DNA of 64,000 nt from positions 62,001 through 126,000 of the forward strand of contig NZ_BDBM01000004.1 of assembly GCF_001612985.1 (NCBI RefSeq), in the 5' to 3' direction. Positions 39,947 through 49,068 of this stretch are shown here, piece by piece; the first letter of the stretch is position 1; each line of letters opens with the position of its first letter. Source of the stretch: Nocardia gamkensis NBRC 108242. Its GTDB lineage: Bacteria > Actinomycetota > Actinomycetes > Mycobacteriales > Mycobacteriaceae. Under the pieces are notes generated by a model. The model saw only the letters and a list, made by a program, of their open reading frames with translations. It had not been told where the DNA came from and ran no database searches. The position numbers and the translations under genes are program-made.

Positions 39947-41305
39947 ATGCTAGTCGAAGACCCGGGTGCCAAAGCAGGAAGCGCGGTATCGCGCCGTCCC
40001 GTACCGCGGACCCGGGTCCGGGTGACCGCGGCGGTGGCCGCGGTGCCGGTCCTGCTGATCGTGTTGCAGGTCGTCGCTGTCTGGCAGGGGTTCGACGGCC
40101 CGCTGGAGAGCGTGGCGCGGGACTACATCGGCACCCCCAAGTCCATGTCGGTGCCCTGGGCGGGGCTGGTCCTCGCGCTGGTGGGCATCTCGGCCCGCCG
40201 CAGACTGGTCGCGGTGGGCGCCGCGGTCGCCGTCGACGTGGTGTGGGCGGGCGCCCGCTTGCTGGCCGGAGAGCCGTTCGTGATCGGGAACGGACCGGTG
40301 ATCGTGCTGACCGGCCTGGCGCTGGTGGCCTGGCTGCGCTGGTCCGGCGCCGAACGGCGGAACGCCCTGCACGCGGCCGCGCTCGGCGCGCTGCTCATCC
40401 TGGCCACCAAGGTCGGCGACGTCTGGCTGCACGTCACCGTGATCGGCAGGCCGACGGTGCTCGACGAATACGTGATCCTGGCCGACCACGCGCTGGGCGA
40501 TCCGTCGTGGGTGCTCGGCCGGGCGGTCGACGCGCTCGGGCCGGTGGTCTACGCGGTGCTGCACTGGGTCTACATCGAGCTGCCCGTGGCGGCCATCGTC
40601 GTGGCGGTGTGGCAGCTGCGCGGGGTGGTGTCGTCGGGGCGATGGCCGTCGCACTATCTGGTGCGTACTTTCCTGGTGCTCGGATTGATCGGTCCCCTGG
40701 TGTACGTGCTGTTCCCGGTGGTCGGGCCGATGTTCGCGTTCGGACCGGACGGAAACGGGCTGCAATTGGGCAACTACTGGCCGGGTGTGGTGCCGCCGAT
40801 CGACCGGAATCCGCAGCCGCTGCCGTTCGACGCGGCGATCCCGCGCAACTGCATGCCCTCGATGCACACGGCCTGGGCGCTGTCGGTGTTCCTGCACACC
40901 CGCCGCGACAGCGACGGCGAGCCGGCCCCGGCCTGGCTGCGCTGGGGCGGCGCGTTCTGGCTGCTGGCCACCCTCACCGCCACTCTCGGTTTCGGCTACC
41001 ACTACGGCATCGACCTGGTCGCGGGCGCGGTGCTGTGCCTCACCGTCGAATCGGCGCTGCGCGAGCCGGAGCGCGGCTGGGGATGGTTCCGGTTCCGGCT
41101 GGTCGGCTCCGGTGTGGTCGTCCTGGCCGCGCTACTGCTGGCCTACCGCTACCTCGCGGTGCCGATGGCCGAGTACCCGGTGCTCGCGGGCACGGTGGTG
41201 CTCGGACTGCTGGCCGGACTGGCGGCGGCGTTCCACGCGACGTGGTTCGTGACCGTGCGGCAACCGCTGCGGGCCGAACGAGAGGTCGAACCCGCCACGC
41301 CCTGA
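39947..41305 (+). CDS. PAP2-superfamily membrane phosphatase/transferase (AUR1-like)
   Basis: A 452-residue integral membrane protein with about ten membrane helices. The lipid-phosphatase active site is CMPSMHTAWALS (motif 2) and GFGYHYGIDLVAGAV (motif 3), the form seen in inositol-phosphorylceramide-synthase-like PAP2 proteins. It may dephosphorylate a lipid phosphate or transfer a phospho-head group. The ATG at 39947 lies 6 bases after TACTAT (39935-39940), so a leaderless mRNA is likely. It is convergent with the mrp operon. Confidence 0.9.
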   Translation: MLVEDPGAKAGSAVSRRPVPRTRVRVTAAVAAVPVLLIVLQVVAVWQGFDGPLESVARDYIGTPKSMSVPWAGLVLALVGISARRRLVAVGAAVAVDVVWAGARLLAGEPFVIGNGPVIVLTGLALVAWLRWSGAERRNALHAAALGALLILATKVGDVWLHVTVIGRPTVLDEYVILADHALGDPSWVLGRAVDALGPVVYAVLHWVYIELPVAAIVVAVWQLRGVVSSGRWPSHYLVRTFLVLGLIGPLVYVLFPVVGPMFAFGPDGNGLQLGNYWPGVVPPIDRNPQPLPFDAAIPRNCMPSMHTAWALSVFLHTRRDSDGEPAPAWLRWGGAFWLLATLTATLGFGYHYGIDLVAGAVLCLTVESALREPERGWGWFRFRLVGSGVVVLAALLLAYRYLAVPMAEYPVLAGTVVLGLLAGLAAAFHATWFVTVRQPLRAEREVEPATP

Positions 41306-41329
41306 GCGGGTCCGGCCGAGCCGGTCGGC

Positions 41330-41409
41330 GTGAGGAGGGCGAAGAGCCCGGCCAGCACCAGCGTCCAGACGTTGGCGTGCCGGCGCAGCTGGATCGTGGC
41401 GCCCGCCAG
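41330..41409 (-). pseudogene. decayed duplicate fragment of mrpG
   Basis: These 80 bases align without gaps to 41588-41667 inside the real mrpG, with 6 mismatches. Read on the minus strand in the matching frame they give AIQLRGHANVW-like ATIQLRRHANVWTLVLAG. Sequence outside the 80 bases no longer matches. No start or ribosome site is present. It lies between the convergent PAP2 gene and mrpG, as expected for a remnant of an old tandem duplication or recombination at the operon's end. Confidence 0.8.
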
Positions 41410-41481
41410 GCGGCCAACAGGCGAGCATGGAAGCTGCTGAACGAGCCACAGCGTGGCGTCTGCTGAGCCGAGCGCGTCGGG

Positions 41482-41817
41482 CTAATCGACGTCGTCGTCA
41501 CGCAACGCGTTGACACGCAACAGACCGTCGCGGTAGCGCTGCTCGCGGTAGGCGGTGCGGCCGATGAGGTGGGCGATCACCGGGGCCGTGAGCAGGGTGA
41601 ACAGCCCGACCAGCACCAGCGTCCAGACGTTGGCGTGCCCGCGCAGCTGGATCGCGGCGCCCGCCAGCACCAGGATCAGCCCGATGACCTGCGGTTTTGT
41701 GGCGGCGTGCATCCGGGTGAGGGTGTCGGGGAAGCGCACGATCCCGATCGCCGCGGTCAGCGCCAGCGTCGAGCCGAACAGGATCAGGGCGCCCGCGAGC
41801 GCGTGCCAGAGGTTCAT
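41482..41817 (-). CDS. mrpG: Na+/H+ antiporter subunit MrpG (MnhG)
   Basis: A 111-residue membrane subunit with three helices. The signature GIVRFPDTLTRMHAATKPQVIG is split here as FPDTLTRMHAATK and QVIGL. It is the last gene of the Mrp operon and completes the multisubunit cation/proton antiporter used for pH and sodium tolerance. The ATG at 41817 overlaps the mrpF stop by ATGA. Confidence 0.94.
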   Translation of the reverse strand: MNLWHALAGALILFGSTLALTAAIGIVRFPDTLTRMHAATKPQVIGLILVLAGAAIQLRGHANVWTLVLVGLFTLLTAPVIAHLIGRTAYREQRYRDGLLRVNALRDDDVD

Positions 41818-42074
41818 TTGTCGTCCCGCACCCGGAATCGGGACACCGCGGCCGAGCCGAGGAATCCGACCAGCGCCAGCGCGACGATCGCGGGCACCAC
41901 GGTGGTGTCGGCGCTGTAGGCCGCCCACACGGCCAGGCCGGAGGCGGCGATGGCCATCAGCGAGTCGACGCCGACGACCCGGTCCAGCGTGCTCGGCCCC
42001 ATGACGACTCGGTAGGTGGTGAGCAGCCCGGCCGCGGTCAGGATGACGGCGGCGATCACGGCGACGACGGTCAC
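41814..42074 (-). CDS. mrpF: Na+/H+ antiporter subunit MrpF (MnhF)
   Basis: An 86-residue subunit with three membrane helices. The family motif TYRVVMGPSTLDRVVGVDS (residues ~20-38) is intact. The GTG at 42074 overlaps the mrpE stop, and its own stop overlaps mrpG. The longer frame through mrpE is shadow. Part of the Mrp complex. Confidence 0.94.
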   Translation of the reverse strand: MTVVAVIAAVILTAAGLLTTYRVVMGPSTLDRVVGVDSLMAIAASGLAVWAAYSADTTVVPAIVALALVGFLGSAAVSRFRVRDDK

Positions 42075-42646
42075 GATGGCACCTCCGGGAGCGCGGCGGT
42101 CCGGGAGCGCGGCCAGCCGGTCGGACGTTCGAACGCATCGATCATCAGGCGTTCCAGCCGCCGGGTGATCCGGTAGAACTTGTCCACGGCGGCGTCGCTG
42201 CCGACGTCGAGGACGTGGACGTAGACGACCCAGCGCCTGCGATCGATCTCCAGCACCATCGTGCCGGGGATCAGGTTGAGCACATCGGTCCACAGCACCA
42301 GCACCAGATCCGATCTCGTGCGGGCGTATACCCGCAGCACCCCGGACACCGGCATCGGAGCAGGGCGGATCGCGAACCAGGCGACCTGGAGGCTCGACTC
42401 CAGCGCGTAGTACGCGCTGGCCACGATCAACGCGACCAGCGGCAGCGGGTTCAAACGGCCGGACACCGGCACGCGCGGCAGCGGCAGCGCCAGCATGATC
42501 AGCGCGGCGACCACGAGCCCGCCCAGCAGGTTCGCGGCGCTGAGATCGCCCCATAGGGCGAGCCAGACCATGGTGAGCCACGCGAGTACGCCGATTCGGA
42601 CGACCGTCTCGCGCCGCCGGCCGCGTCCGCTCTGCTCGACGCTCAT
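42071..42646 (-). CDS. mrpE: Na+/H+ antiporter subunit MrpE (MnhE)
   Basis: A 191-residue subunit. Two or three N-terminal membrane helices are followed by a cytoplasmic domain; NLIPGTMVLEIDRRRWVVYVHVLDV-type core is visible as LIPGTMVLEID and VYVHVLDVG. MrpE belongs to the CDEFG part of the antiporter. Start and stop both overlap neighbours by four bases. Confidence 0.93.
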   Translation of the reverse strand: MSVEQSGRGRRRETVVRIGVLAWLTMVWLALWGDLSAANLLGGLVVAALIMLALPLPRVPVSGRLNPLPLVALIVASAYYALESSLQVAWFAIRPAPMPVSGVLRVYARTRSDLVLVLWTDVLNLIPGTMVLEIDRRRWVVYVHVLDVGSDAAVDKFYRITRRLERLMIDAFERPTGWPRSRTAALPEVPS

Positions 42647-44256
42647 CGCGGGCCTCCCGCATCGCCGCGCGAATCACCCAGTACCGCACCGATGTACACG
42701 CCGGGGTCGCGCAGGTCGGCCGCGGCCCGGTCGGCGATCGTGAGAATCGGGCCGGCCAGCACGGTCAGGCACAACCCGACCGTCACGAGCGCCGCGGTGG
42801 ACAACACCATCAGCGGCGGCATCCGGCCGGGGTCGGTGCGCTCGTCGTAATGCACATCGGTCGCGTCCTCGATGAGCGTCGGGGGCTTCGCCGCGGTGAG
42901 ATGGCCCTCCGGCGCGTCCGCGCGGGGCCGCCAGAACGCTTTGCTCCACACCCTGGCCACGGTATAGAGCGTGAGCAGGCTGGTGAGCACGGCGCCGCCG
43001 ACCAGCACCCAGGCCAGCGCGCTGCCGCGCTCGGCGCCCGCCTGCAAGAGCGCCACCTTGCCGATGAATCCGGAGAACGGCGGTATGCCGCCGAGATTCA
43101 GCGCGGGGATCAGGAACAGCACCGCGAGCAGCGGGCTGGCCGCGGCGAGCCCGCCCAGTCTGCGCAGCGAGGTCGATCCGGCTTGCCGCTCGATCAGGCC
43201 GGCCACCAGGAACAGCGCCGTCTGCACCAGGATGTGGTGCGCCACGTAGAACACCGCGCCCGCCAGCCCGGACGCGGTGGCCAGACCGACCCCGAACACC
43301 ATGTATCCGATGTGGCTGACCAGTGTGAACGACAGCAGACGGCGGATGTCGCTCTGCGCGATGGCGCCGAGGATGCCGACGAGCATGGTGAGCAGGCCGC
43401 ACACCAGCAGCACCGAGTCGAAGCCGCCGTCGGGGAACAGCAGCGAGTGGGTCCGGATGATCGCGTACACACCCACTTTGGTGAGCAGGCCGGCGAACAC
43501 GGCGGTGACCGGAGCCGGGGCGGTCGGGTAGGAGTCGGGCAGCCAGTTCGACAGCGGGAAGACGGCCGCCTTGATGCCGAACGCCACCAGCAGCACCGCG
43601 AAGATCGCCGTGCGGGTGCCGTCCGGCACGGCGCCGAACCGGACGGCGAGCTGGGCGAGATTCAGCGTTCCGGTGGCCGCGTAGGTCAGCCCGATGCCGG
43701 TGAGGAAGATCAGCGACGAGACCATCGACACCATCACGTAGGCCACGCCCGCCCGGATGCGCTCGGTGGTCGCGCCCACCGTCAGCAGCACGAACGAGGC
43801 CGCGAGCAGGATCTCGAAGCCCACGAAGAGGTTGAACAGGTCACCGGCCAGGAAGGCGGCCGAGACACCGGCGGTCAGCACCAGATACGTGGGGCGGTAG
43901 ATGGAGGTGGGCTGCCGTTCGTCGCCGTCGCGGATGTTCTGGCCCGCGCCGTAGAGGGCGACCGAGAGCAGCACGATGGACGAGACGAGCAGCATCGCCG
44001 CGGAGAGCCGGTCCACCACCAGCGTGATGCCGATCGGGGCCGCCCAGTTGCCGACCTGCAACGCGGTGGTGCCGTCCCGGTCGGCCAGATACAGCAGCAA
44101 CCCGCAGATCACCACGACGGCGGTGAGCGCGCCGACGATGACCACGCTCTGGATGCGGGGCCTGCGGCCGAACACGAGGGTGGCGGCGGCGCCGAGCAGC
44201 GGAACGAGTACCGGCAGCGGCGCGAGGATCGGCAGCAGGCCGGGCGAGAGGTTCAC
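42643..44256 (-). CDS. mrpD: Na+/H+ antiporter subunit MrpD (MnhD)
   Basis: A 537-residue proton-channel subunit homologous to complex I NuoL/M/N. The conserved elements are FNLFVGFEILLAASF (essential Glu in helix 5), KAAVFPLSNWLPDSYPTAP (Lys), LLTKVGVYAI and HILVQTALFLVAG (channel His and others). The GTG at 44256 overlaps the mrpC stop. Unlike NuoM, the C-terminal ~60 residues form a cytoplasmic tail with many charged residues (DEDATDVHYDERTDPGR-like stretch). Confidence 0.94.
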   Translation of the reverse strand: MNLSPGLLPILAPLPVLVPLLGAAATLVFGRRPRIQSVVIVGALTAVVVICGLLLYLADRDGTTALQVGNWAAPIGITLVVDRLSAAMLLVSSIVLLSVALYGAGQNIRDGDERQPTSIYRPTYLVLTAGVSAAFLAGDLFNLFVGFEILLAASFVLLTVGATTERIRAGVAYVMVSMVSSLIFLTGIGLTYAATGTLNLAQLAVRFGAVPDGTRTAIFAVLLVAFGIKAAVFPLSNWLPDSYPTAPAPVTAVFAGLLTKVGVYAIIRTHSLLFPDGGFDSVLLVCGLLTMLVGILGAIAQSDIRRLLSFTLVSHIGYMVFGVGLATASGLAGAVFYVAHHILVQTALFLVAGLIERQAGSTSLRRLGGLAAASPLLAVLFLIPALNLGGIPPFSGFIGKVALLQAGAERGSALAWVLVGGAVLTSLLTLYTVARVWSKAFWRPRADAPEGHLTAAKPPTLIEDATDVHYDERTDPGRMPPLMVLSTAALVTVGLCLTVLAGPILTIADRAAADLRDPGVYIGAVLGDSRGDAGGPR

Positions 44257-44630
44257 GTCTCCGGATCCTCTCCGGCGCGCCGCCGGGCGACATCCTCGTC
44301 TTCCTGGTCGTTGGCGACGTCGTCGCTGGTGGTGAGCATGTAGGCGCGGTAGGCGAGGGCGAGCACGAATGCCGCGATGCCCATGGTGATCACGATGGCG
44401 GTGAGCACCATCGCCTGGGCGAGCGGGTCGGCCATCTCCTCGGTCTCGGCCGCGCCGCGGATGGGCGGCTTGCCGTTGGCGCCGCCAGCGGTGAGGATCA
44501 GCAGGTTCACCGCGTTGCCGAACAGGATCAGCCCGAGCAGCATCTTCGACACCGCGCGTTCCAGGAGCAGATACACCCCGCACGCGACCAGGATGCCGAT
44601 CACGATCAGCAGGGTCAGATTCGCCGTCAT
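44253..44630 (-). CDS. mrpC: Na+/H+ antiporter subunit MrpC (MnhC)
   Basis: A 125-residue NuoK-like subunit with three helices (LTLLIVIGILVACGVYLLLE, LLGLILFGNAVNLLIL, AMVLTAIVITMGIAAFVLAL). The C-terminal tail is longer and more acidic than usual (NDQEDEDVARRRAGEDPE). The ATG at 44630 overlaps the mrpA stop. The much longer frame upstream is mrpA shadow. Confidence 0.94.
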   Translation of the reverse strand: MTANLTLLIVIGILVACGVYLLLERAVSKMLLGLILFGNAVNLLILTAGGANGKPPIRGAAETEEMADPLAQAMVLTAIVITMGIAAFVLALAYRAYMLTTSDDVANDQEDEDVARRRAGEDPET

Positions 44631-47521
44631 GCGCCGGAACCGCCCTTCGTGGCCGGGGTGTCGGCGTCGGCCAGCTCGCTGTCCAGCCGCGCGCCGAGGC
44701 TGCGCAGCACGTCCAGCACCAGGCCGACCACGATGAGATAGACGCCGAGATCGAACAGCAGCGCGGTGACCACCTTGATGTGGCCGACCACCGGCAGCGA
44801 GACCTCGATGATCGCCGAGGACAGCGGCGGCGCGCCGAGCAGCAGCGACGACACCGCGGTGCCCGCGGCCAAGGTGAGGCCCGCGCCGAGAACATGGCCC
44901 GCGTCGACGGGGAGCGCCTCGCCCAGTTCGTAGCGGCCGCCCGCGAGATACCGCAGGGTCAGCGCGAGCCCCGCGGTGAGTCCGCCCGCGAACCCGCCGC
45001 CCGGCGCGTTGTGACCGGAGAAGAAGAAGTAGACCGACAGCACCATGATGGTCGGGAACACCAGCCGCGTGGTGATTTGCAGGACCATCGACCGATCGGC
45101 CCGGTCGACCAACCGGCCCGCGGGCAGCCAGCTCACCAGTTCCGGGTCGTAATCGGGGGAGTCCGCCGCGCGCGGGGCGCTGCCGAAACGCCTGCTGCGG
45201 AACACCAGGGAGGCGACGCCCGTGGCGGCGACGACGAGTACCGAGATCTCGCCGAGGGTGTCCCACGCCCGCAGGTCTACGAGCAATACGTTCAGGGCGT
45301 TCTTTCCACCACCGAATGTGTAGGCGGCCTCGGGGATCCGGGGCCAGACGGGTTCGGCGGTGCGCGCCGCGACGGCGAAACCGGCCAGGACCGCGACCAC
45401 CGTTCCGGTCCCCGCGGCCAGAATCGCCCTGCGGATCTTGAACGCGGTCCTGCGGCGGGCCTCGATCCGCGCGGGGAAGGCGCGCAGGACGAGGACGAAG
45501 ATCACCAGTGTCAGCGTCTCCACCAGGAATTGGGTCAGCGCGAGGTCGGGCGCGCCGTGCAGCGCGAAGATCACGCCGCTGCCGTATCCGGTCACGCCCA
45601 CCACCAGCACGCTCGCCAATCGGTTGCGCAGCACCGTCGCGGCGATCGCGGTCACCGCCATGATCACGCCGACGGCCGCTTGCAGCGGCGAATCCCACAG
45701 GCGCAGCGTGACGCCGGTGCGGGTGCCGAGGGCGAGCAGGACGGTCGGCAGGATGATCAGGGTGACCAGGATCGCCGCCTGGCTCAGCGGCAGCGACCCG
45801 CGTTGCACGGTGCCGGTCATTCGCAGCGAGAGGGTGTCCATCGCGCGCAACGTGGCGTCGTAGGCGCGGTCGGCGTTGCCGAGGCGCGGGTGCGCCGATT
45901 CGGTGAAGCGGGCGCGCAGCCGGTACAGCCCGACACCGACCGCGACGATCAGCAGCGTCCACGCCGGCACGGGGGTGAAGCCGTGCCACAGCGCCAGATG
46001 GGAAAGCGGGGGTCCGGCAAACGTTTCGGCATAGGGGCGCAACCGTGCGTCCAGCCAGGACGGCGCGAGACCGGCCGCGAGGCTCGCGGCGGCGAGGATC
46101 ACCGGTGCCGCCAGGAAAAGCGCGCCCGGCGGGTGCCAGCGGAGCCGATCCTCGGATTCCCGCCCGGCGAAGGGCACTTCGCTCGGATGGTGGGCCGGGG
46201 GCACGGCGCCGGGAGCGGGGTCCGGCTCGACACCCTTGTCCGCGAAGGCGCCCCAGACGAACCTGATGCTGTAGCCGACGGTCAGCATCGAGCCCAGCAC
46301 CACCCCGGCGAACACCCCGCCGCGGGCGGGCGCGGCGAGGATGTCCGCGTCCAGCACGGCGCTCAGTGCGCTCTCCTTACCGACGAAGCCGAGCAGCGGC
46401 GGAATGCCCGCCATGCTGAGCGCGGCGAGGATCGCGGTGGCGCACAGCACCGGCGCCCGGCGGCCGAGACCGGACAACCGGCGTAGGTCGCGGGTTCCCG
46501 CACCGTGATCGATGATCCCGACCACCAGGAACAGGCTCGCCTTGAACAGCGCGTGCGCGACGATCATCGTCACTCCGGCCAGCGCTGCGGCGGGCGTGCC
46601 GAGGCCGACCAGCACGATCAGGAAGCCCAGCTGGCTCACCGTGCCGAAGGCCAGCACCAATTTCAGATCCACGACCTGTAGTGCGCGCAGCCCGGCCAAC
46701 AGCATCGACGCCAGGCCGAGGGTGAGCACCATCGGGTGCCACACCGGGTTCTGCGCGAACGCGGGTGCGAGCCGGGCGATCAAGTACACACCGGCCTTCA
46801 CCATGGCCGCGGCGTGCAGGTACGCGCTCACCGGCGTCGGCGCGGCCATCGCGCCGGGCAGCCAGAAATGCAAGGGCACCACGGCGGATTTGGTGAGCGC
46901 GCCCACCAGCAGCAGCGCCACCGCCACGTCGACGGCCGTCCCGCTCGGAGCGCCGGACAGCAGATCCGACAGCAGATAGCTGCCGTTCGCGGTGCCGAGC
47001 ACGACGATGCCGGCCAGCATCGCCAATCCGCCCGCCCCGGTAACCAGCAGCGCCTGGATCGCGGCCCGTCTGCTGGCCGCCTGCTCGGCGTTGTGGCCGA
47101 TCAGCAGGAACGACAGCACCGTTGTCGCTTCCCAGAACACGTAGAGCAGCACCATGTTGTCGCTGGTGACCAGCCCGAACATGGCCCCGGCGAACGCGAC
47201 GAGCTCGGCGGCGAACACCCCCAGCCGCGGCTCGTCGTTCTCGAAGTACCTGGCGCAGTACACCAGCACCAGCGCTCCGATGCCCAGCACGAGCAGGCAC
47301 AGGATGGCAGCGAGCGTGTCGAAACGCAGATCGATGTTCAGGCCGATGCTCGGCGCCCAGGTCAGCCGGACGCGCTGCGGCTCGGACCAATTCGCGATCA
47401 CCCAGGCCGAACTGCCGAGCGGGACCGCGGCCAGCAGGTAGAAAGCGTTGCGCCCCAGTGCCCGCACCCCCAGCGGAGCCACCAGGGCGGCTGCGGCGTG
47501 CACGAGCAGGATTGCGAGCAA
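44627..47521 (-). CDS. mrpA: Na+/H+ antiporter subunit MrpA with fused MrpB domain
   Basis: A 964-residue subunit. Residues ~1-500 are NuoL-like (YVFWEATTVLSFLLIGH with the conserved Glu, TKSAVVPLHFWLPGAMAAPTP with Lys, HALFKASLFLVVG). Residues ~580-790 are the MrpA C-terminal MbhD/E-like part (GVTGYGSGVIFALHGAPDLALTQFLVE). Residues ~800-945 are a whole MrpB domain (FSGHNAPGGGFAGGLTAG). No separate mrpB exists, so the operon is A(B)CDEFG. The start is TTG with GGAG 6 bases upstream. It is first in the operon, so the promoter lies in 47522-47631. Confidence 0.95.
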   Translation of the reverse strand: MLAILLVHAAAALVAPLGVRALGRNAFYLLAAVPLGSSAWVIANWSEPQRVRLTWAPSIGLNIDLRFDTLAAILCLLVLGIGALVLVYCARYFENDEPRLGVFAAELVAFAGAMFGLVTSDNMVLLYVFWEATTVLSFLLIGHNAEQAASRRAAIQALLVTGAGGLAMLAGIVVLGTANGSYLLSDLLSGAPSGTAVDVAVALLLVGALTKSAVVPLHFWLPGAMAAPTPVSAYLHAAAMVKAGVYLIARLAPAFAQNPVWHPMVLTLGLASMLLAGLRALQVVDLKLVLAFGTVSQLGFLIVLVGLGTPAAALAGVTMIVAHALFKASLFLVVGIIDHGAGTRDLRRLSGLGRRAPVLCATAILAALSMAGIPPLLGFVGKESALSAVLDADILAAPARGGVFAGVVLGSMLTVGYSIRFVWGAFADKGVEPDPAPGAVPPAHHPSEVPFAGRESEDRLRWHPPGALFLAAPVILAAASLAAGLAPSWLDARLRPYAETFAGPPLSHLALWHGFTPVPAWTLLIVAVGVGLYRLRARFTESAHPRLGNADRAYDATLRAMDTLSLRMTGTVQRGSLPLSQAAILVTLIILPTVLLALGTRTGVTLRLWDSPLQAAVGVIMAVTAIAATVLRNRLASVLVVGVTGYGSGVIFALHGAPDLALTQFLVETLTLVIFVLVLRAFPARIEARRRTAFKIRRAILAAGTGTVVAVLAGFAVAARTAEPVWPRIPEAAYTFGGGKNALNVLLVDLRAWDTLGEISVLVVAATGVASLVFRSRRFGSAPRAADSPDYDPELVSWLPAGRLVDRADRSMVLQITTRLVFPTIMVLSVYFFFSGHNAPGGGFAGGLTAGLALTLRYLAGGRYELGEALPVDAGHVLGAGLTLAAGTAVSSLLLGAPPLSSAIIEVSLPVVGHIKVVTALLFDLGVYLIVVGLVLDVLRSLGARLDSELADADTPATKGGSGA

Positions 47522-47631
47522 ACTTCACTCCGTCGAGTCGGGGCGGCGGGGTGTTCGGGACAAGCCTACGGAAAGCCTGCGTCTTTCGCGGCAGGGGTGA
47601 GTATGGCGTCCGCCATCCCCGCGAATCGGGG

Positions 47632-48933
47632 CTATATATCCGCTAACGATTCGCTTTCCGGTTGCCCTTTCGGCTGCGACTTACAGCGCGGCCGCAATCT
47701 CCGCAGCATGATCAGCCCGATCGCGCTGCCGATGACGATGGCCAGCGCGGTGCGCCCCGGCGTCGCGTCGTGTACCGCCACGTCCTCGCGCCAGTCCTTG
47801 ACCCGGTCCGGCATCACCGACACCGCCGAAGGAAGGTAGAGCGCGGTGAGCGCGAGCACACCGCCGGGCGGGTAATGCGGCCGCACCGTCCCGCAGCAGT
47901 AACCCGCGGTCAACGCGATGATCCCGCTGATCACGGCGAAGGCGACGGTACCCGACGACGTCGAGGTGACCTGGGCGAAGACCGTGATGCCGATGAGGAA
48001 CATGATGGCGAGAGCGGTCGAGGGCATCCGGGAGCCGATGAACAGTCCGGCGGCGGTCAACGCGATGAGCACCGCCGAGGTCCAGCCGGGCCGGACGGCG
48101 TAGCCGACTGCGTCGACCGCCGCGGTGAGGCTCACGGCCAGGTACACGCCGGCGCCGTCGCGGCCGGGCAGCAGCATGGCCGCCGCGGTCGCGCTCACGA
48201 TGGTCGCGGCGACGACGATCGCGATCTCGATCGCGTGACTCTCGGCGGGCAGTTTGCTGTACTGGCGGCCCAGCCATTCCGTGCCGGCCAGTATCACCAG
48301 CGCGAGCACCATGGCGGCGAGGATCGGCGTCACCGGCAGGGCGATCGCCATCCCCGGCGTCTTGGGCTCCTCGGTGCGCTTCCAGTTGTGCAAGGTGCTG
48401 ATCACCAGCAGGGCCAGGGCGACGCCAATCATCCAGCGCGTCGGAGTCTCCAGCACCGCGTACGGATCCGGGTTGATGTCGAGCAGGTTCGCGAGATCGC
48501 CGAAGCCGAAGAATCCGACGCCGCCCACCGCGAACGCGGCGCCCGGCAACGGTCTGCGCAGCACCACGGCGCCCAGCCCGCCGAGCAGCACGGCGGCGCA
48601 GATCGAGTCGATGTAGTTCTGCGTGGTCAGCATCTCGGCCGTCGCCACGTGGCGTCCGACGAAGTGATTGATCAGCTGGGCCAGCGCGGCGGCCGTCGCC
48701 GTGGCCCACCCGGTCAACGGCCGCTTGGTCGTGGCGACCAGCACGGCGACCGCCACGGCGACGATCACTCCCAACGCCGCGCTGCGCGGCACGCTGTTGA
48801 GCAGACCGGCGATCCGGTACGACGTGGACTGGCCTCGGGTGCTGACGGTGACCGGCAGGAACAGCGTGACACCCGCGACCGCGGCTCCCGTGAAGGCCGT
48901 CGTCGCGTCGACAATCTCGCCGACCCTGCGCAC
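47632..48933 (-). CDS. polytopic membrane protein of unknown function
   Basis: A 433-residue protein with about eleven predicted membrane helices and short loops; the C-terminus is basic (RRLRPRCKSQPKGQ). No transporter motif was recognised. It ends 110 bases before mrpA on the same strand, so read-through into the antiporter operon is possible and a role in ion or envelope homeostasis may be guessed. The GTG at 48933 is the start; the 135 bases upstream are A/T-richer than average and probably hold its promoter. Confidence 0.75.
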   Translation of the reverse strand: MRRVGEIVDATTAFTGAAVAGVTLFLPVTVSTRGQSTSYRIAGLLNSVPRSAALGVIVAVAVAVLVATTKRPLTGWATATAAALAQLINHFVGRHVATAEMLTTQNYIDSICAAVLLGGLGAVVLRRPLPGAAFAVGGVGFFGFGDLANLLDINPDPYAVLETPTRWMIGVALALLVISTLHNWKRTEEPKTPGMAIALPVTPILAAMVLALVILAGTEWLGRQYSKLPAESHAIEIAIVVAATIVSATAAAMLLPGRDGAGVYLAVSLTAAVDAVGYAVRPGWTSAVLIALTAAGLFIGSRMPSTALAIMFLIGITVFAQVTSTSSGTVAFAVISGIIALTAGYCCGTVRPHYPPGGVLALTALYLPSAVSVMPDRVKDWREDVAVHDATPGRTALAIVIGSAIGLIMLRRLRPRCKSQPKGQPESESLADI

Positions 48934-49068
48934 GGTTGTCGAACTTACCCGTGGTCCGCGCGCGATCTAGGGATTGCCGAATATTCGCTAGAAAATGTCT
49001 CTCATGGGAAAAATGCGGCTCACACCGTTTTGCCAGAGATTGTCTGAAGGGCGATGACTGCTCGCCGC

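Noticed and set aside
41132..41449. Minus-strand frames between PAP2 and mrpG
   Set aside because: They overlap the PAP2 coding region, and the only sensible part is the 80-bp mrpG remnant listed as a pseudogene.
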